DNA of 64,000 bases from the NCBI GenBank assembly GCA_934370925.1, contig CAKRNG010000005.1:32814-96813 (forward strand). The letters run 5' to 3'. Of the stretch, positions 37,307 through 45,629 are shown piece by piece (within the stretch, counting starts at the first letter, position 1; every line of letters begins with the position of its first letter). The DNA is from an uncultured Lacticaseibacillus sp. (GTDB lineage Bacteria > Bacillota > Bacilli > Lactobacillales > Lactobacillaceae). The notes under the pieces were generated by a model. That model ran no database searches and had not been told where the DNA came from. It saw only the letters and a program-made list of their open reading frames with translations. The position numbers were made by a program, and so were the translations under genes.

Positions 37307-37995
37307 GGGGCCACCATCACGGCGCTCTGCAAATCAGTGAAAGTTTTATCTCCAATCCCACTGATTTCCTTTAACTCATCCACCGAGGTAAAACCGCCGT
37401 GCTGATCCCGGTAATCGATAATGTCCTGCGCACGTTTCGAGCCAATACCGGAAATCGTCTGCAAGTCCGTCACCGTTGCCGTATTCAGGTTAATTGGTGC
37501 CCCCGTCGTCGCTGTTGCCGTTCCGGAACCCGATGATGTCGCAGTGGGCGTGGCTGTTCCCGACCCGCTGGTGGTACTCACGGTTGTCCCCTGCACCGGA
37601 ATGGTCATATTTTCTTGATCATGCGCAATTTGGGCGAGATTAACCTGTCCCGGGTCTGCATCCTTCGTGAGTCCGCCCGCCGCCTGTACCACATCGGCCC
37701 AACGCGTGGTGGCGCCCACGTGGTACAGGCCGGCGTGCTTCACTGCGCCAGAAATGTAGACATACCCTGTTTTATTAACCGAAGAGGAATCCGCCACCGC
37801 CTGACTTCCCGTACCACGCAACATCGATTCAAACGAACTCACTGATGGCCCACCAGCGCTTATCTGAGTTTCAGCAACCTGTGTGCCATCTGGGCTGCGC
37901 ACGGCCAAAAGCCAAACAAATAAGGCTGTTATTGCCAAAAAAGCCAGCGCGCCGTACTGCCAGTAGCCCCGTATCCACTCCCAAATTCGCGTCAT
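37303..37995 (-). CDS. comEA: ComEA competence protein, DNA receptor
   Basis: Membrane-anchored double-strand DNA receptor of the uptake machinery. The 230-aa protein has one membrane helix (about 12-30), an SLBB domain (about 75-130, YISGAVKHAGLYHV), a Ser/Thr/Gly/Ala linker (about 140-168) and a C-terminal helix-hairpin-helix pair (INLNTATVTDLQTISGIGSKRAQDIIDYR and ISGIGDKTFTDL). GAGGTGA favours the ATG at 37995 over the GTG/ATG 2-3 codons earlier. Four-base overlap with comEC. Confidence 0.93.
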   Translation of the reverse strand: MTRIWEWIRGYWQYGALAFLAITALFVWLLAVRSPDGTQVAETQISAGGPSVSSFESMLRGTGSQAVADSSSVNKTGYVYISGAVKHAGLYHVGATTRWADVVQAAGGLTKDADPGQVNLAQIAHDQENMTIPVQGTTVSTTSGSGTATPTATSSGSGTATATTGAPINLNTATVTDLQTISGIGSKRAQDIIDYRDQHGGFTSVDELKEISGIGDKTFTDLQSAVMVAP

Positions 37996-38092
37996 CTTCA
38001 TCACCTCAAAATTACATTACGCAATTCAAGGCGTCATCCCCGTAAGTTCCCCCAAAAAAAATTATAAGTTTCAGTATACTAATTAAAAAACC

Positions 38093-38262
38093 GAGGCTGC
38101 GCCAGAAGACGGTTTGGCCCCGGTATACAAGGCAGGCCCGGTGGAAATCCCGAACTTAGGATTTCTACCGGGCCTGCCTTGTATGTTAGAGGGCAGTCTT
38201 CTGGGGCACGTAGCTCGACTAGGATGTAATGTTCGTGTGCTTTGGACTTCTGGCGCAGCCTC
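38093..38262 (+). repeat. Family 2 repeat, copy d (complete)
   Basis: GAGGCTGCGCCAGAAG (38093-38108) and CTTCTGGCGCAGCCTC (38247-38262) are perfect inverted ends. Inside, a 25-bp stem (38126-38150 with 38159-38183, one G-T pair) forms a long hairpin. AGAAGAC (38104-38110) can alternatively pair with GTCTTCT (38196-38202), excluding the outer pairing. GTAGCTCGACTAG lies at 38210-38222. It fills most of the 317-bp gap between sepM and comEA. Confidence 0.85.
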
Positions 38263-38312
38263 AGTTCATTTTGGTTGAATGGTCGATGTCGCGAACCGTC
38301 GCACGTTGGTTG

Positions 38313-39362
38313 TTACTTACCCGTTTCTTTCAGGTAATTAATCGCATCGCTTAACTTCCGCACTGGCACAATCTTCATCTTCGTATTCAGCTTCTTCGCC
38401 GCACGTTTCGCTTCGACATAGTTGTTCACGTAACTGGGATCCGCCTTCAAGATTGCCTTGGTTGCGGGAACGTCAGGTGCAAAGAAGATGGTCGCGCCCG
38501 ATTTGGCCGCGGCGTACACCTTCTTATCAATACCACCAATCACGCCAACCGTTCCGTTGTCCGTAATGGTTCCGGTGCCGGCAACCGTGCGTCCCTGACG
38601 CAAATCGACATCCGATACCTGATCATAAACTTGAAGCGCGAACATCAAGCCGGCACTCGGCCCACCGATACTCCCCGCATCAATCTTGACCTTTGGCGAA
38701 CTCGTCACCTCAGTGTGATCCGTGAGCGTAATTCCGAGCCCTGCCCGTTTGGTGCCAGATAAATGAATCAGCTTCCGGGTTGCGGTCTTCGTCTGACCAT
38801 TGCGCACAAACGTAATGGTTACCCTTTTTCCCGCCTGATACTGACTAATCGCCTTAATGTAATCCGCCGACCGCTTGTAATGGTGCCCATTGACCGCCGT
38901 AATCGTGTCGCCAAGTTTCAAGTCTTGTGCAAACTGGGACTTCTTCATGATGGACATGACGTAAATCCCCTTGTAGGTTGTTTGAACCGGCTTGTCCGCC
39001 TGGGTCATGGCTGCCACGACCGCTGAATTAGCAGCGCTTTTGATGTAGAAATTTTGTAGCGCAGTATACTCGGCAGATGTCGATTCACCCATTAAATCGG
39101 ATTTACTAACGATTTCGGAAAATGGCTGGAAGTGTCCCCAGATGAGCAATGCGGGAGATGCGGGACCAACAATGCCAACCGTCATTAACCGGTAACTACC
39201 CTTCTCTTGGTCCTTTTTACCCGCCACCTTGATAAATTGGCTAAGTTTATCGGAACCGCCAGGAATCTCAACGTAATATTTGGTTGGAAAAAATAATAAC
39301 CCCAGAACGACCGCCAACCCAATAATAACCGCTAGCAGTCGGTTACGTTTACGTTTCGTCAC
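38313..39362 (-). CDS. sepM: PDZ and Lon-type membrane serine protease (SepM family)
   Basis: Surface protease with one N-terminal membrane helix (about 9-25), a PDZ domain (about 120-205, IMKKSQFAQDLKLGDTITAVNG) and a Lon-like catalytic domain. The catalytic Ser lies in GSIGGPSAGLMFAL and the Lys in GGIDKKVYAA. In streptococci SepM trims a competence pheromone; here the substrate is unknown. It starts with GTG overlapping the coaD stop (GTGA). It is the last gene of the ftsW-pyc-ylbG-rsmD-coaD-sepM run. 349 aa, normal length. Confidence 0.92.
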   Translation of the reverse strand: MTKRKRNRLLAVIIGLAVVLGLLFFPTKYYVEIPGGSDKLSQFIKVAGKKDQEKGSYRLMTVGIVGPASPALLIWGHFQPFSEIVSKSDLMGESTSAEYTALQNFYIKSAANSAVVAAMTQADKPVQTTYKGIYVMSIMKKSQFAQDLKLGDTITAVNGHHYKRSADYIKAISQYQAGKRVTITFVRNGQTKTATRKLIHLSGTKRAGLGITLTDHTEVTSSPKVKIDAGSIGGPSAGLMFALQVYDQVSDVDLRQGRTVAGTGTITDNGTVGVIGGIDKKVYAAAKSGATIFFAPDVPATKAILKADPSYVNNYVEAKRAAKKLNTKMKIVPVRKLSDAINYLKETGK

Positions 39363-39850
39363 TTCGCATCACCGAATTTCTGTTTTAAATCTGTCGCAAT
39401 GTTATCTGGGACAAAGTGCGTCACATCTCCCCCGAATGAGGCAATTTCCTTCACAATACTGGAAGACGTGCCAACATTATCGGGTTCTGCGGGCAATAAA
39501 ACCGTGGTGATTTCTGGTGCCAATTTGGCATTTGCAACCGCAATGGCGTTCTCGAAGGTGTAGTCGCCCGCATCACGCAACCCACGAATAATCACATCCG
39601 CATGCACTGACTTGGCAAAATCGACGGTCAATAAGTGGGGGGCCGCCACAACACGCACACCCGTCATCCCCGCTGTTGCCAGTTGAATCTGCGCCACACG
39701 TTCTTCAGCGGTAAAAAGTGGTGTCTTACCGGTATTCGTCATCACCGCCACAATCAAATCGTCCACAAGCCGCAACCCTTGACGGACAGTTGCAAGGTGT
39801 CCAAGCGTGAAGGGGTCAAAACTACCGGGAAAAATGGCTGTTTTAGTCAT
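39359..39850 (-). CDS. coaD: Phosphopantetheine adenylyltransferase
   Basis: Penultimate step of coenzyme A synthesis. The 163-aa protein has the nucleotidyltransferase motif FPGSFDPFTLGH (about 8-19), RGLRDAGDYTFE and the late SSSIVKE segment. It overlaps rsmD by 8 nt and sepM by 4 nt, so the three are translationally coupled. The rsmD-coaD-sepM order is a standard Firmicute block. Confidence 0.97.
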   Translation of the reverse strand: MTKTAIFPGSFDPFTLGHLATVRQGLRLVDDLIVAVMTNTGKTPLFTAEERVAQIQLATAGMTGVRVVAAPHLLTVDFAKSVHADVIIRGLRDAGDYTFENAIAVANAKLAPEITTVLLPAEPDNVGTSSSIVKEIASFGGDVTHFVPDNIATDLKQKFGDAK

Positions 39851-40418
39851 CTGTCGCTGCCCCCATCTCCAGAATCACCACTTGGGCCACCCCATATGTT
39901 TGATGGCGCAACAACTCATATCCCGGAATCACCTCGGGATAATCAACATCCAATCCGGTTTCGACCATGACGCGACCACCCTCGGGAACCAGCTTGGCCG
40001 CACGAATCTGCGCCAACTGCTTCATCACCTGTTGCTTCGCGTAGGGTGGATCCATCATGATGAGGTCAAATTGCGTTTCTTGTGCCGCAAAGTCATCCAG
40101 TGCACGCTGAACCGGCATTTTCTTGATGTCAAAGCGGTCTGGAGCCTTCGTCAACGCCACGTTTTCCCGAATCGTTTTGATTGCGGCAAACGCTGAATCA
40201 ACCAGAATCGCGTGGTCCATCCCCCGCGACACGGCCTCAATGCCCAAACCACCCGTGCCTGCGTACAAATCGAGTGCCTGACCGCCCTCGAAGTAAGGCC
40301 CCAGCATGTTGAACATGGATTCCTTCACCTTGTCCGCTGTGGGGCGCGTTGTCGTTCCTGGCACCATCGCCAACCGTCGTCCCTTAAATTCGCCACTAAT
40401 CACGCGCAATGTTGCCAC
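39843..40418 (-). CDS. rsmD: 16S rRNA (guanine-N2) methyltransferase RsmD
   Basis: SAM-dependent enzyme that methylates G966 (E. coli numbering) of 16S rRNA. The 191-aa protein starts MATLRVISGEFKGRRL from a GTG with AGAAGGGAC upstream. Motifs: LDLYAGTGGLGIEAVSRG (SAM binding, about 48-65) and the catalytic DPPY (in LIMMDPPYAKQ). It lies 11 nt behind ylbG and overlaps coaD. Confidence 0.95.
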   Translation of the reverse strand: MATLRVISGEFKGRRLAMVPGTTTRPTADKVKESMFNMLGPYFEGGQALDLYAGTGGLGIEAVSRGMDHAILVDSAFAAIKTIRENVALTKAPDRFDIKKMPVQRALDDFAAQETQFDLIMMDPPYAKQQVMKQLAQIRAAKLVPEGGRVMVETGLDVDYPEVIPGYELLRHQTYGVAQVVILEMGAATDD

Positions 40419-40429
40419 GTCCCTTCTGT

Positions 40430-40720
40430 TTAATCATCATCGTCCGCACCCACATTGGGCGTTGCCAGCGTGCCCCGTTCGATTGCCTTGCCCGCGTCTG
40501 GATCAATCTCCGTCCGGTTCGACACTTCTGCACTGCGGACAAACCGTAAATGTGCCAACTTGGCTAACGTGTCGTCCACTGCATCCGCATCAACATACAA
40601 CAAGACGTACTTCATCTGCCGAGAAGTGTACAGAACGCTCCCGTACCGACGCAACTGTCGTACTTGGCGGAGGCTGTGAACCCACACCACGATTTCTCGT
40701 CTCTGTTTAATTTCCAGCAT
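40430..40720 (-). CDS. ylbG: YlbG family protein (DUF2129)
   Basis: A 96-aa protein starting MLEIKQRREIVVWVHSLRQVRQLRRYGSVLYTSRQMKYVLLYVD, diagnostic of the YlbG/DUF2129 family; function unknown. Residues near the C-terminus are acidic (VGADDDD). GGAGG lies before the ATG at 40720; the longer in-frame opening is not needed. It sits between pyc and rsmD, a position conserved across lactobacilli, separated from pyc by a hairpin. Confidence 0.92.
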   Translation of the reverse strand: MLEIKQRREIVVWVHSLRQVRQLRRYGSVLYTSRQMKYVLLYVDADAVDDTLAKLAHLRFVRSAEVSNRTEIDPDAGKAIERGTLATPNVGADDDD

Positions 40721-40738
40721 ATACCCTCCTGCATAGCG

Positions 40739-40775
40739 AAACTGCACCCGTGCGATTAACACACCGGTGCAGTTT
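40739..40775 (-). terminator. Hairpin between pyc and ylbG (attenuator or processing site)
   Basis: AAACTGCACC (40739-40748) pairs with GGTGCAGTTT (40766-40775), with three more pairs and one mismatch inside. On the minus strand no T-run follows, so it is not a full terminator for pyc; five T follow on the plus strand. It may tune read-through into ylbG. Confidence 0.4.
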
Positions 40776-40782
40776 TTGCACG

Positions 40783-43700
40783 CTATTCTTTAATCTCAGC
40801 CAGTAGTTCGCCGCTCGCGACAAGTGCACCCGCTTCAACATAAACGTGACTCACCGTTCCCGCCACTTGTGCGTGTACGGTGGTTTCCATCTTCATGGCT
40901 TCGGAGACAAACAGTTCGTCCCCCTTCGCCACGTGTTGTCCTGGCTTGACCAGCACTGTCAGCACGCGACCCGCCATTGGGGCACCAATTTGCTTTGGAT
41001 CATTTGGTTCTGCAAGTTGATGGGTGCCACTGCTGTGCTTGCTACCACGATCAACAATTTCAACTTCACGCTTCTGCCCGTTGACAGTGAAGTACAAGTT
41101 ACGCAATCCCGTTGCATCAGCCTCACCAATCGCGTCTAACCGAATAACGTATGCACGCCCCGGTGCCGTTGTGACGCTAATCTGCTGGCCAACACGCAAC
41201 CCCTGGAAGTATGTGGGCGTGTCGAGATTGGTCACGGGGCCGAATTGCTTCTGATTCTGCAGGTACTTCGTGAAGACATCAGGATACAAGATGGCACTCA
41301 GAACATCCTTGTCGTCTGGTTCTAGCAGACCCAGCTCACGTAATTCACTGGCAACCGCATTAAAGTCAGCAGGCGCCAAAACTTCACCCGGACGCGTGGT
41401 AAGAGGTTCTTGCCCCTTCAACACGAGCTTCTGGAGTTTTTCAGGGAAGCCAAATGGTGGCTGGCCCAATTCACCCTTAAAGAAGTTAACGACGGACTCA
41501 GGAAAATCCAGTTCGCCTCCTCGTGCCAATACATCCTCGGCGCTCAGCTTGTTTTGAACCATGAACAAAGCCATGTCCCCCACAACCTTTGAACTTGGGG
41601 TTACCTTAATGATATCACCGAACAGCTTGTTCACTTCCGCATACTTAGCCATCACGGCGTTAAAGTCAGTCACACCAACTCCCTGTGCCTGCTGTTGGAG
41701 GTTCGTGTACTGCCCCCCCGGCATTTCAACGTCATAAATCCGTGTCAGCGGCCCCGCCACACTGTTCGCAAAGTCCGTGTAGTAAGGACGTACTTGACGG
41801 AAGTAATCGTTCACGTGTTCTGCAGCGTCAATATCAAGTTCTGGCTGACGTGTATCCCCAGTCATTGCGTGGAAAAGACTTTCCATACTTGGCTGGCTGG
41901 TCGTGCCGGAGAAACTCGATTGCGCCACGTCCACGATGTCCACGCCTGCATCAGCAGCAGCAAGGTATGTCGCCAGCCCCGTACCGGTTGTGTCATGCGT
42001 GTGCAAGTGTACTGGAATCGTCACGGCGTCCTTTAGCGCACCAATCAAGACCCGTGCTGCCCCTGGTGTCAATAAGGCGGCCATGTCCTTCACAGCCAAA
42101 ATGTCCGCACCAGCCGCCTCCAGGTTCTTCGCCAAGTTCACGTAATATTGTAACGTGTAGTGTGGGTGGGCATCACTCAAAATATCCCCGGTATAGCAGA
42201 TTGTTGCTTCTGCAATTTTGCCCGTTTCCTTCACGGCCGCAATACTTGGCGCCATCTGATCCAGCCAGTTCAGGCTATCGAAGATCCGGAAAACATCAAT
42301 CCCCGTACTTGCGGCTTCGTTAATGAACTTCTTAATCACGTTGTCGGGATAGTTCTTGTAGCCCACCGCGTTACTCCCACGGAAAAGCATTTGCAGGAGC
42401 GTGTGTGGCAAAGCCTTGCGCATCTGCGCCAAACGCTGCCATGGATTTTCATTCAAGAACCGGTATGCCACGTCAAACGTTGCCCCACCCCACATTTCTG
42501 CGGAGAAAAGGTTTGGCAATGCACGACTGTACTCACCAGCCACCTGCAACATGTCATGTGTGCGCATACGCGTTGCAAAGAGGCTCTGGTGTGCATCACG
42601 GAAGCTCGTATCGGTCAAGAGCAGCTGTGGCTGTTCCTGAATCCAGCGCGTCACCGCACCAGCGCCGCCATCGTGAAGTAGTTGCACGAGGTCTGTTTCT
42701 GGCTTCGTATCCGGTAATTCGTTGCTAAACTGAATTTCTGGGTAAACACGTGGCTTCTTCGGGTCTTTCCCCTGAAATCCGTTAATCGTGACATCCCCGA
42801 TGTAACTCAGTACTTCATTAGACTGATTGTTATCTGGGTGGAACGTAAATAACTCTGGACTGTTATCGATGAACCGCGTTTCAGCCTGACCGCTCAAGAA
42901 AGTTGGGTGGCTAATCACTGTTTCCAGGAATGGCAGGTTCGTCTTCACGCCAACAATGCGAAATTCATGGAGTACCCGGTTCATTTTGGCACAGGCGGCC
43001 GCAAAGTCATAACCGGTAACACTCGCCTTCACCAGCAGGGAGTCGAAGAAGGGACTCACAACGGCGCCCGCATAAGCATTCCCCACGTCCAGACGCACGC
43101 CCAGACCACCCGGTGACCGGTAAGTGGTGATGGTGCCAGTATCCGGCATAAAGTTGTTCAGTGGGTCTTCCGTCGTAATTCGGCACTGAATTGCCGCACC
43201 GTGAAATGCCAATTCATTCTGATGTGGCCAGCCCAAATCAGCAAACAAGTCCGCACCCGCAGCAACCTGTAACTGTGCCTGCACAATATCGAGGCCCGTA
43301 ATGGCTTCCGTGACGGTGTGTTCCACCTGGACACGCGGATTAACTTCAATGAAATAGAACTGATTATTTTCAACTAAAAATTCGACCGTTCCCGCGTTCT
43401 CGTAACCCATTGCGGCCATGAATGTCGCGGCCGCTTCACAAATCTGGGTGCGGAGCGCTTGCGGTAAGCCCACAGCTGGGGCAACTTCAACGACCTTCTG
43501 ATTACGTCGCTGAACCGAACAGTCACGTTCAAAGAGGTGCACCAGGTTACCGTGACCGTCCCCCATAATCTGCACTTCAATGTGCTTCGCGTGTTCGATG
43601 TACCGTTCAATGTACATCCGGTCATCCCCAAAGCTCGTCAATGCTTCAGACTTGGCCAATGGGTAGACGTGTTCCAATTCGGACTGATTCCGGACCACAC

Positions 43701-44205
43701 GCATCCCGCGACCACCACCACCACTCGCAGACTTCAACATGAGTGGGAAGCCATACTTGTCGGCGAACGCCTGAATCTCTACAAAATCGCGCGTTGGTTC
43801 CGGCGTGCCAGGAATCGTCTGCAAACCATGCGCAACGGCTGCCTGTTTCGCCGCCACTTTATCCCCGAACGTTTTCAGTAAGTCCGTACTTGGTCCAACA
43901 AACGTCATGCCTGCCGCCCGGACCTTTTCTGCAAATTCTGCATTTTCACTGAGCAAACCATAACCTGGATGAATGGCATCGGCACCACTTTCCCGCGCAA
44001 TCCGAATAATATCATCCATATCCAAGTATGCGGCAATGGGTTCACGCCCTGCCCCAACCTGGTACGATTCCTGCGCCTTAAAACGGTGGATTGAAAGACT
44101 ATCTTCCTTTGCGTAAATACCAACAGTCTTGAGACCCAATTCCTCACAGGCACGAATAATTCGAATAGCAATTTCGCCACGATTGGCAATTAATACTTTT
44201 TGCAT
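40783..44205 (-). CDS. pyc: Pyruvate carboxylase
   Basis: Biotin enzyme that makes oxaloacetate from pyruvate and bicarbonate. The 1140-aa protein has biotin carboxylase (about 1-450, with ASGGGGRGMR), the carboxyltransferase TIM barrel (about 530-800), an allosteric linker, and the biotin carrier end with SEAMKMETT near 1105. The ATG overlaps the ftsW stop as TAATG. It supplies aspartate and cell-wall precursors in lactobacilli; the pairing with ftsW is conserved in the clade. Confidence 0.98.
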   Translation of the reverse strand: MQKVLIANRGEIAIRIIRACEELGLKTVGIYAKEDSLSIHRFKAQESYQVGAGREPIAAYLDMDDIIRIARESGADAIHPGYGLLSENAEFAEKVRAAGMTFVGPSTDLLKTFGDKVAAKQAAVAHGLQTIPGTPEPTRDFVEIQAFADKYGFPLMLKSASGGGGRGMRVVRNQSELEHVYPLAKSEALTSFGDDRMYIERYIEHAKHIEVQIMGDGHGNLVHLFERDCSVQRRNQKVVEVAPAVGLPQALRTQICEAAATFMAAMGYENAGTVEFLVENNQFYFIEVNPRVQVEHTVTEAITGLDIVQAQLQVAAGADLFADLGWPHQNELAFHGAAIQCRITTEDPLNNFMPDTGTITTYRSPGGLGVRLDVGNAYAGAVVSPFFDSLLVKASVTGYDFAAACAKMNRVLHEFRIVGVKTNLPFLETVISHPTFLSGQAETRFIDNSPELFTFHPDNNQSNEVLSYIGDVTINGFQGKDPKKPRVYPEIQFSNELPDTKPETDLVQLLHDGGAGAVTRWIQEQPQLLLTDTSFRDAHQSLFATRMRTHDMLQVAGEYSRALPNLFSAEMWGGATFDVAYRFLNENPWQRLAQMRKALPHTLLQMLFRGSNAVGYKNYPDNVIKKFINEAASTGIDVFRIFDSLNWLDQMAPSIAAVKETGKIAEATICYTGDILSDAHPHYTLQYYVNLAKNLEAAGADILAVKDMAALLTPGAARVLIGALKDAVTIPVHLHTHDTTGTGLATYLAAADAGVDIVDVAQSSFSGTTSQPSMESLFHAMTGDTRQPELDIDAAEHVNDYFRQVRPYYTDFANSVAGPLTRIYDVEMPGGQYTNLQQQAQGVGVTDFNAVMAKYAEVNKLFGDIIKVTPSSKVVGDMALFMVQNKLSAEDVLARGGELDFPESVVNFFKGELGQPPFGFPEKLQKLVLKGQEPLTTRPGEVLAPADFNAVASELRELGLLEPDDKDVLSAILYPDVFTKYLQNQKQFGPVTNLDTPTYFQGLRVGQQISVTTAPGRAYVIRLDAIGEADATGLRNLYFTVNGQKREVEIVDRGSKHSSGTHQLAEPNDPKQIGAPMAGRVLTVLVKPGQHVAKGDELFVSEAMKMETTVHAQVAGTVSHVYVEAGALVASGELLAEIKE

Positions 44206-45389
44206 TAGTTTTGCGTCTCCTTCAATTCTTGTTGATCACGGTCGTGCGCCTCCGAAGCGGACACGTTCAAGACAATTCCGATAGAAGCGGCCAGCACAAT
44301 CATACTACTCCCCCCATAACTGATGAATGGGAGCGTCACCCCAGTAATCGGAAGCAACCCAAGCACGGCGCCGACGTTAAAGCTCATTTGGACGAAAATC
44401 ATGGTGGCGATTCCGTACATCAGCATCGTTCGGTACGCACTGTGCGCCCGAATCCCAATGCGGAGAATGCGCCAAATAAGGAAGATAATCAGTCCCACAA
44501 CAACCATGCCCCCAACCATGCCGAGTTCTTCGCTGATGATTGACAGAATGAAGTCCGTGTAAGGTTCAGGAATATAGCCCAACTTCATCGTGCCATTCCC
44601 CAACCCAACGCCAAACCATTGGCCGTGGTTAATCGCATAAAGTGAGTTGACCAATTGGCGCCCCACACCCGCCTGCATTTCAAATGGGTGTAACACAGCG
44701 AGAAGTCGTTGTCCCTGATAGCTCTTTGAAAGAAAGCCACTCAGATAAGTCACCGCAAAGTAATATGCGGTCCCGAGCGCCCCAAGCCCCCCGACCACGA
44801 GACTCAGCCCATAACCGATTTGGAACCCACTCGCCACAACCATCACGAGGATAATCGAGCTTAAGATGAACATCCCCCCCGTATCCGGTTGGGCCAGAAC
44901 CAGGAGTGTCATCACGGCAACCACCCCTAGTGGCCAACCTAATCGCTTGAGGGCATTTAGAAACTTATTGCGCCCAATCATCGACTGTCGCCGATCCAAA
45001 ATTCGGGCAAGGTATAAAATGACAACCAACTTGGCAATTTCAGATGGCTGAATGTTGAAGCCCCCAACTGAAATCCAGGCACTAGCCCCATTCACGGACC
45101 GCCCGAACAGCAACAGGTAAATCAGCGCTGCAATAACCCCGACCAAACCAATACTCAGGATTCCCTTGCTCTTAAACAGCCGCAACTTGGCAAAATAACA
45201 AAGGACACAAACCATAAATCCAAGAACAATGTAGATTAGTTGCTTCACCAGGATGGCATATGCCTTCTGGTGTCGGAGTAATTCAATATACGCACCACTT
45301 GCTGAGAAAACCATCACGGCGCTGAAAAGACAAAGCACAACGTAAGGCACTAGCACGTAGTAATCGATATAACGTTTTTTCCAGCTCAC
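44205..45389 (-). CDS. ftsW: Cell-division lipid II polymerase FtsW
   Basis: SEDS-family glycosyltransferase that builds septal peptidoglycan. The 394-aa protein has about ten membrane helices, the loop PEPYTDFILSIISEELGMVGG (about 270-290), SGASAYIE-type early region and the C-terminal PFISYGGSSM. GTG start at 45389 with AAAGGG upstream; translation ends in TAATG with pyc. FtsW rather than RodA is chosen because of the operon; both have this fold. Confidence 0.93.
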   Translation of the reverse strand: MSWKKRYIDYYVLVPYVVLCLFSAVMVFSASGAYIELLRHQKAYAILVKQLIYIVLGFMVCVLCYFAKLRLFKSKGILSIGLVGVIAALIYLLLFGRSVNGASAWISVGGFNIQPSEIAKLVVILYLARILDRRQSMIGRNKFLNALKRLGWPLGVVAVMTLLVLAQPDTGGMFILSSIILVMVVASGFQIGYGLSLVVGGLGALGTAYYFAVTYLSGFLSKSYQGQRLLAVLHPFEMQAGVGRQLVNSLYAINHGQWFGVGLGNGTMKLGYIPEPYTDFILSIISEELGMVGGMVVVGLIIFLIWRILRIGIRAHSAYRTMLMYGIATMIFVQMSFNVGAVLGLLPITGVTLPFISYGGSSMIVLAASIGIVLNVSASEAHDRDQQELKETQN

Positions 45390-45423
45390 GGGAATCGCCC
45401 TTTCGATATGCTAATTAGGCTTA

Positions 45424-45432
45424 ATTATATCA
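45424..45432 (-). promoter_or_regulatory. Extended -10 promoter of the ftsW-pyc operon
   Basis: TGATATAAT on the minus strand (45432-45424); no good -35 at normal spacing. It lies 35 nt upstream of the GTG start. Confidence 0.5.
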
Positions 45433-45542
45433 TATACGACTCATATCGCCGCGAAAATGAGAAGGTGTCGGCACGTCTTTTACGCAATTTAACGGCTGAC
45501 ACGTAGCCAAACACGAACAATGATGATTTTGATTCGAACAAA

Positions 45543-45574
45543 ACAAAAAAGCCAACCAAAATTGGCTAGCTTTC
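45543..45574 (-). terminator. Intrinsic terminator after typA
   Basis: GCCAA and TTGGC with AAAGC/GCTTT extensions form the stem; six T follow on the minus strand. Confidence 0.75.
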
Positions 45575-45629
45575 TGTTAGGTGAACTTCCAAACGAAATT
45601 GGTTGTTCGACCCCATTATTTCATTAAGC

